Shown in pieces: positions 57,917 through 64,000 of a DNA stretch of 64,000 nt. Origin of the DNA: Pachyseris speciosa (lineage: Eukaryota; Cnidaria; Anthozoa; Scleractinia; Pachyseridae). The DNA lies in contig JAEMWC010000559.1 of the NCBI GenBank assembly GCA_016490735.1, positions 288,501 through 352,500 of the forward strand, in the 5' to 3' direction. A program made the position numbers and the translations under genes. The notes below the pieces were generated by a model. The model had not been told where the DNA came from and did no database searches. It saw only the letters and a list, made by a program, of their open reading frames with translations. Each line of letters starts with the position of its first letter. Positions within the stretch are counted from its first letter, which is position 1.

Positions 57917-60692
57917 TTATCGTTAGATGTTTTTATTATTTTAACACATCAATATATACAATATATAACGTCACGATTATGTCCAAGAGTGTTAGCAGCT
58001 TTAAAATCTCTGTTTTAGCGTCAGTATCAGTAAAGTTACGCAAAAACTTTTGACCGTCTGCTGACTTAAGATGCACGCGGGCTCTTGGGACAAGATTCGC
58101 GGCTTCACAGCTATTGAAGGTTTTACTCATACGCATCCGGCTTTCCATTGTTTGAAGAACAAAACAACGAAATGTTGGATTTCCATTTGAAAACCAAAAC
58201 TTAAGGACGCTTTTCTGAAACGTTTAATCTGTTGGCTTAGCATTGTTGCCAGAAGAACCGTAATAACTTCCAGCCAGAAAATCGGAGTTGTTACCACCGC
58301 AGGTAATGAGAAGGCAGGCTCACAAAATGCCAATGAGTTAGACTCAGGAAACTGCACAGCGGTTAAACGTTCAAGGCTTTCTCGTTGACGTCATAATTTG
58401 GTCGCATAGCAAATTTGTGCCAAATAGGCATTAAAGCCCAAAACCAAAAGCCGTCATTGAGACTCAGGCTACTTGTAATATGTATCCTTGTGGAAACAGA
58501 AGCCCTTTGGGTCTCTATAAAAAAATTAAACTGAACTATCAACTATTACCAGCTTTTCCGATAGACATTCGCCATTTTTTCCGGCTATGCGTTAAGAGAA
58601 CCGATACAAGTTTCATGACACTAACAAATTACTGATACAAATAACTTAAACAACATTTTTTGAAACAAGTAAGGGAGCGGTATGTATATTTTGATTTTGA
58701 TAAGTTAAAGAAATATTCATTCATCCATTATACCTATTAAAACACACCAGTCGGCTATAAGTCTAAAAATAAATAATTTTTGTTTTGTACGTTCCGAGTT
58801 AAAAACCGGATTATTTTATGTACTTTAATTTTACTTATAACTTTATTCGGTTGTGCAATGAAGCGCTGACTAAAACACTGCAACCTCTAAAATGATGACA
58901 TGCACCGATGAGCGCAGAGTGAAGAGAAATAAACTGAAATAAAAAGAAACGCAATATGAACGAGTTATCTATATTCTGTTTTAAATGATGAAGTAAACAG
59001 ATAGATAACGGCCTTCTTGTGCCAAGCGGACCAATGTTTAAAATTAAAAGGACAAGAAGTACCTGCAGTTGGCCAACATCGTTAACAAAAAATAATAAAA
59101 AAATTCTGTTATTATGTCAAAAACTTATGCACTTATGTAGTGGAATATTGTTGTAAAACGTGCTCCTTATTAAATAGGTTACGAAGCTCATTTGTCTTCC
59201 TCTGTACATCGTGCAGCCCGATGCAAAATTCATTGCCTGTGTCGTTAACAAAATAACAGGTAATTCACTAGTTACTTTTATTATTTCTCTCACTTAGTAC
59301 GCGCGCTGTGATCGGTCAATTTTGCGCGCCGTATTCTAAAGTACGGCCCACTTGACTTCAACTAGTTTTCTTTCCCGCGCGCCGGATTCATCTCTGAGAT
59401 ATAATAAATATCTTACTAACCTCGTTTTCTCGCTCCGTACTGTAAGCTACGGAACCTCGTTTTTTTTCCATTAATTTCAGGCCCGCGGGCGTGAGGTTGG
59501 GCCATAAATCAACGGGAAAAAAAGCTCGGTCCGTAACTTTTAGTACAGACCTCGAACTCGGTTAGCAAGAGGTATATATGCGACCGAAAAAAGAAATTAG
59601 GGTACAATGCATCAAGGGCCTTTTAGCCTGAATTTCAATTTCTTCTTGACTGAGTACATTTTTGTCTTGTAATCACAAAAGAACCATTTGTGCGGCGCTT
59701 TTGGACAATTACATCTATTCGTTTGAGCTTTTCTTTTGTAAGTCTATTCTTAATGTGGGTTTTGTGGAATTCATCTTCTACTCGCACGAAGCTTTTAAAG
59801 ATAACTTATTCCATTGAATATTTCATCCACATTGTTACGCAAAAGCATTGACGGGCTTTTCGGCAAAGTTATTGTTCACCAATCTTCCACATGACTGATT
59901 GTTCAGCTTCTCTTGCTAATGACTGTAATGTATTTTTTTCCAAATATGTACTCATTTAAGTTACACTGATGCCTTGGTTTATTTGCCAACTTAGAACCAT
60001 TGTTAGAGTCATTACACATATAGTCTTTTTTGGATAACACAAGTCTTATATAGACTTAGATTGATGATAACTGAACGTATCAACCGAAGTCTTGTAGAAG
60101 GCTGCCCTCTAAAGCGAACAGTTTTCGCGGCTCCCGTTTTCTAGACCTTTAAAGCCAATTAAACTGGCGCAAATTTTAATGATGTTTCGAAAATTAATCA
60201 ATTAGAAACCTAATCCAAGCATACACTTACAACAAGGTGTTGGTGTGCATTGATTGTAAAGCACCTTTAATTGTCGCTCGAAGCATAAACAGAAGCAAAT
60301 TACTTACAATTCTGGTAATAAACGAAGTATTGTAAGTAAGAGATGTAGGCCATCTAGTCAGCGGAAAACGAGTGAAGGTGCAAACATTGTTCAGTTAAGA
60401 ATATTATTTAAAACGTTGGCATGAAATACTAACAACGGTGTAAACGGAGAAAATGTTTCTTGCCAGCAATAAAAAAAATTATATTTCGTGTTTTTCACTG
60501 AAATGTCAGTCAACTGTTGAGTCACTAATTAGTTTTTTAAACTTTGCGGAAAGTTTTGCTCCCAAGGGGCCTTTCGCTATGGTTGCAAAACCTATTAACA
60601 TAGGATTTGGGGTGACGTTTGTTGTCGGTGGTGCACGTCAATGGAGTGTTAAGAATTAGTGTAAAGTACGGAAATGTTCTAACTGTGCGATA
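57917..60692. other. Intergenic between SytC and the unknown gene
   Basis: No gene supported. At about 59285-59580 the segments CTCCGTACTGTAAGCTACGG and TCCGTAACTTTTAGTACAG form a loose inverted pair with CCCGCGGGCGTGAGG between them, resembling decayed repeats of corals. Confidence 0.4.
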
Positions 60693-62377
60693 ATGAACAA
60701 CAGCCAAAAGGGAAAAGCGTTTGAAAGATGGGATCGAGACGGTGTGGCTCAGCACAGAAATATGATGCACGAGATAGCCATGAAAAAACAAATAACAATG
60801 TACCAAAGAGAAGAGAAAATACTCGAGAAAGAACTGCGAGAGATATCTAAAGTGAAAGAGACGCTCTTGCAGATTCGAGCACCGTTAAGACGGAGAGTTC
60901 GAGGAGCTGAACTGCAAGAAGACTTGGTCGAAAGCTCAGGGACAGAACGAAATTTGCGAAAGACTTCTGAAGTTACGAGGAAGACCAACGCGTCTCGAGG
61001 GCCTGGTGTCCAACAAGATGGAGGAAACTTTAAAACGATGCAAACCAAAGCCGGCAACAATGGATTAACGCACAAAACGTCTGAATTGTCAACAAAAACT
61101 TTGGATGGAAAAGGTCAGCCATCTGCCGCTCTCAATATTCAACATCGGAAGATTAGTTCATTAGAGAGAGGACTGAGATATATTCCACCAGGAGGTAAAA
61201 AACTTACAAAACGCAACATTGCAGCCCCAGCGTTTTTAGCAGGCAAAGCAACGGTTTCGGAAGAGGATGACAGAAGTGGGTTTTTACCAGTTATAAAAAC
61301 ACAAAATCCACCGCCAGACGTTAGTCTTTCGGTGAGACGAAAATCGCCATTACTGGAGAGGCCGTCGAGTGCGGTAAAAAGTGGTGAACATGTCGAATAT
61401 CACCGCAGTCGCTCGCCAGCACTGTTGACCCCGTTAGCGCCAAACAGGGTCGATGCAGCTCCATTCAGGGCAAAGTCGGTGCCCTGTGAGATGCCTTCGT
61501 ATCCGATTGGTGCTTCGAAAGGTCGGCAAAAGCAGCCAGACCCAGAAGAATCTACGACGCTAACAATGGAGGAAACTCTGCGAATCAAAGGCAAGTTTCG
61601 TCAAATTGGACACACTGTTATCGCGACGGCTTTGCTTAAAGGGTTACGGCAGAAAGGACAGCTGTCTTCAGAAGCGATTCATAACATGCACAAACCCATA
61701 TCGCTGGGGGAGGATAGCGAGGCTACGAAAATGGACGAAAATAATGCCACGGAAGGTGAAGAAGCCTCGAAAGAACAAGGAAAAAGGTCAGAGGAATCTA
61801 AGCAAGGAAATGTTAAAAAGTCGTTCAAGAACATTGCCAGGAAAGCAATTTATGTGAATAGAGTGATAAATGTGAAGAACAACAGGAAACGATCACAATC
61901 TGACACTGAGAATTTACGGCTACTGCCAATGCAATTAACACACGGCCGAGGTCTGTTACCAATCCAACAGCAAAGACCAAAGACAAAGGAACTGTACAAC
62001 AAGCGGCAGGTAATTCTGCACAGTCGAAGGATTCTTTGAACAAGGGCGCTGGAATGCGAAGGAGAGGTAGCGCTACGGAATTTCAACCAGATTCAAACGT
62101 AAACAGCACACAAGAGGACACAGAAAATGCTAACACGCATCAAACTCAACAAATGTTGAGAAAACAAAACGTGGATGTTGATCCTCTTAGACCGTTAATG
62201 AACCCGCGTACTGCACATGCTCGTAGAAGAAAAAATACGTTGATCGGTGACCAAATGAAGGAGCTTTCCGAAAAATCCCAGAATTCATCGGGAGAGGTAG
62301 AGGCACAAGTCACCCAAACAGACGACCAAACCTTAGGATCTAAAACGGTCCGATTTGCTACAGATGCGTGGTGTTAA
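60693..62377 (+). CDS. Unknown basic coiled-coil protein, single exon
   Basis: Not assigned to a family. The first frame runs to 62039 (448 codons) and the following frame 62036-62377 continues it. Adding one base near 61913 fuses them into about 561 residues. The N-terminus (MNNSQKGKAFERWDRDGVAQ) leads into a likely coiled coil at about 28-66 (IAMKKQITMYQREEKILEKE, then LREISKVKETLL). The rest is Ser/Lys/Arg/Gln-rich and probably disordered, with RRKSPLLERPSSAVKS-like phosphorylation-prone patches. The last residues SKTVRFATDAWC include KTVRF, which fits the PP1-docking RVxF consensus; this is only suggestive. No signal peptide or membrane helix. No intron is seen, though 5' exons cannot be excluded. 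A cytoskeletal or ciliary role is possible but not supported. Confidence 0.7.
61913..61915 (+). other. Probable single-base frameshift in the unknown gene (T3 run)
   Basis: Frame 1 reads SQSDTEN and goes on with an Arg/Gln-rich tail to TGA at 62037-62039. Frame 2 from here reads FTATANAINTRPRSVTNPTA and DKGTVQQAAGNSAQSKDSLN, similar in composition to the rest. One extra T at TTT joins them. The shift could lie anywhere between about 61902 and 62036. Confidence 0.6.
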
Positions 62378-62587
62378 GATTTGTATATTATGTGTTAAGT
62401 CAGTGTTTAAATACAGCACCAACTTATTTGTGGTATGGAATAATTAATTATTAATTATTCTATACTTTGCCGGACTTGGTTGTGGCTAAGCGTTTAGAAC
62501 TTTTGAAGGACCTTGAGCTTTCCATTTGTTAAGAAGAACAAAGGGGAAACTGTTGAACCCAATGGAAATTTTTCAAAATACAAGGTA

Positions 62588-63221
62588 CAGTCGAACTTCT
62601 TAAGCGGCACTGTTTTAAGCGGTGAGTTGTCAAAGTCCTAAAAATTACCTCCCTTAATTACTGTCATTTCCAGTGATTTCTATTAAGCCGTCACCTCTAT
62701 CAAGCGGTCGCGGTCACCCTTATTTAAGTCCCAGAATGTTATTTCTATTGTGTCGACCTTTTCATGTCATACCAAATAGCCTATAAGGTAATTGAATCCC
62801 GTGTATTTTGTTTTCTGGCTAACGACCTGCGCCCAGTTGCTCGAAGCATGGTTAGCGCTAACCAGGGTTAAATACCATGACAACCTATAGGTTTTAATAC
62901 ATCTTAACCAGTGGTTAACGCTAACCATGCTACGAGCAACGCAGCCCTGAAATACAGACAGTAGGAATTTGGCGTTACTGTTTTGTTGGTCCGTTTTTAC
63001 ACAATGCTGTACTTTGTCATAACATTTTGTTGTTGCAGGAGTTCTTAACCAAGTAAGCAATTTTTTTTGAGCACCTTAGCGCATAAACTGTTCATAAAGT
63101 GATCAAACATGATAAGAAATGGCGTTTATATTGTGTTTGACGTGTATTCTGTGCCGCAATTTGCAGTAAGCGATCACTTAGCCATTTCCTAAGGGTGACC
63201 GATTAACACAGGGTTCGACTG
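62588..63221. mobile_element. Tc1/mariner-like element remnant (CAGTCGAAC ends)
   Basis: The left end TACAGTCGAACTTCTTAAGC and the right end GGGTTCGACTG (complement CAGTCGAACCC) match over about 10 bp, with TTAAGCGG-type subterminal motifs. TA is clear only on the left. A palindromic MITE (62836-62940) is nested inside. Confidence 0.55.
62836..62940. mobile_element. Palindromic MITE (GTTGCTCG...AGCATGGTTAGCG)
   Basis: The arms GTTGCTCGAAGCATGGTTAG and the complement GTTGCTCGTAGCATGGTTAG face each other around a short AT-rich centre. Such foldback elements are common in marine invertebrate genomes. Confidence 0.75.
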
Positions 63222-64000
63222 TTTTATTACACTTTCTCGGGTTTACTATGATCGTGATTACAGGATTTTCTGTCCCCAGTTGTCCGTGTTACCAGTAACA
63301 GACTTAATTCTTTGAGAAAAGCAATAAAATTTCTGAAATGATGGGCTAGAAGTCAAAAACATTACAGACACGAGTTCTGTACGGGGTGATACCCTTGCAA
63401 ATTGCTACCATTTGTCACTTTCGGCTAATGACTTCTTTCCCACAAAGAATGGGAAATCAAAAGAAATAAAAGATGGGAATTTTTTCGGATAGTTCTTTAA
63501 CTTGCTGCCATATTGTTTCCTCAAGGCCCTCCGCCCAGTATTCGGTCCAGCTCATTCCCGATATGTTAGTGTAAGGGGGACTGAAAGTCTAGTACTATTT
63601 GTTGGAAATTTCGAAAAGAAAATTCCACAAATGGCCGATGAACGCCTTTCGTCAGACTAAATCCCCATTGCAAAAGTCATTCAAACACAAGATGATGGTT
63701 GCCTTCGAATATCAGTCTTGTTTTTACCCTTTTAATTGAGCTGTTTCAGTGCATAAAAGATACAGAAGACACTGAGCGAGACGTAAATGACAAAAAACTA
63801 AAACATTTTACAGTCATATAACCCCACAAAAACTGCTTACAACGAGTAATTAATTAATGAGCGCGTACTTTATTTTAAAAAGCGACAATTCTTACTCACG
63901 ACAGGTTCATGACGCGTTAATTAATTTGACGTCTAATATTTACACTTTCAAGTCTCCGGACTGGCTTTTTGCATCTAACTCATCTCTGTGGACTACCAAA
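63222..64000. other. Right window edge, nothing recognised
   Basis: AT-rich sequence. AGCAATAAAATTTC near 63320 could be a distant polyadenylation signal for the gene ending at 62377, with the element at 62588-63221 then in its 3'UTR, but this is untested. Confidence 0.35.

Noticed and set aside
61990..62010. Very short intron (CAG|GTAATTCTGCACAG) joining the two frames of the unknown gene
   Set aside because: 14 nt is far below any spliceosomal intron size; a one-base indel is simpler.

Overview
The window is nuclear DNA of an animal. Gene density is low, exons are short and scattered in large introns, and transposon debris fills most of the rest. The gene content, the intron style and several inverted-repeat families familiar from hexacorals suggest an anthozoan cnidarian, most likely a stony coral. 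This is an inference from protein and repeat character, not from a database search.

Left part (1-4.4 kb): a divergent pair of ribosome-related genes, RPS24 on the minus strand (3' end outside the window) and an intronless BMT2-type 25S rRNA m1A methyltransferase on the plus strand. Only 74 bp separate their start codons. The RPS24 introns carry at least four miniature transposons and a tRNA-like foldback repeat.

Centre (8.6-57.9 kb): three divergent synaptotagmin-type genes with tandem C2 domains. SytA (minus, 8645-16021) and SytC (plus, about 43363-57916) have an N-terminal membrane helix. SytB (plus, 35208-38542) lacks it and starts with a myristoylation-type sequence; its long C2A loop and C2B tail resemble SYT17 (B/K protein). 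All three share intron phases: phase 1 before the membrane or linker exon, phase 0 between C2A and C2B, and phase 1 at the DPYVK position of C2B loop 1. This points to an old local gene family. Most calcium ligands are missing in all six C2 domains, while the C2B end with its WHxL motif is kept.

Between these genes lie nested DNA transposons, including a 1.8-kb element with 57-bp terminal repeats built from GGAATCC units and a perfect 9-bp target duplication. There are also remnants of LINEs with restriction-like endonuclease tails, a broken THAP gene, tRNA-derived palindromes and many micro- and minisatellites.

Right end (60.7-62.4 kb): a single-exon gene for an unrecognised basic, coiled-coil, low-complexity protein, followed by more DNA-transposon pieces.

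Three of the five protein-coding genes are each broken by one single-base homopolymer indel (8899-8904, 57815-57819, near 61913). All three are otherwise intact, so uncorrected long-read assembly errors are the simplest explanation.
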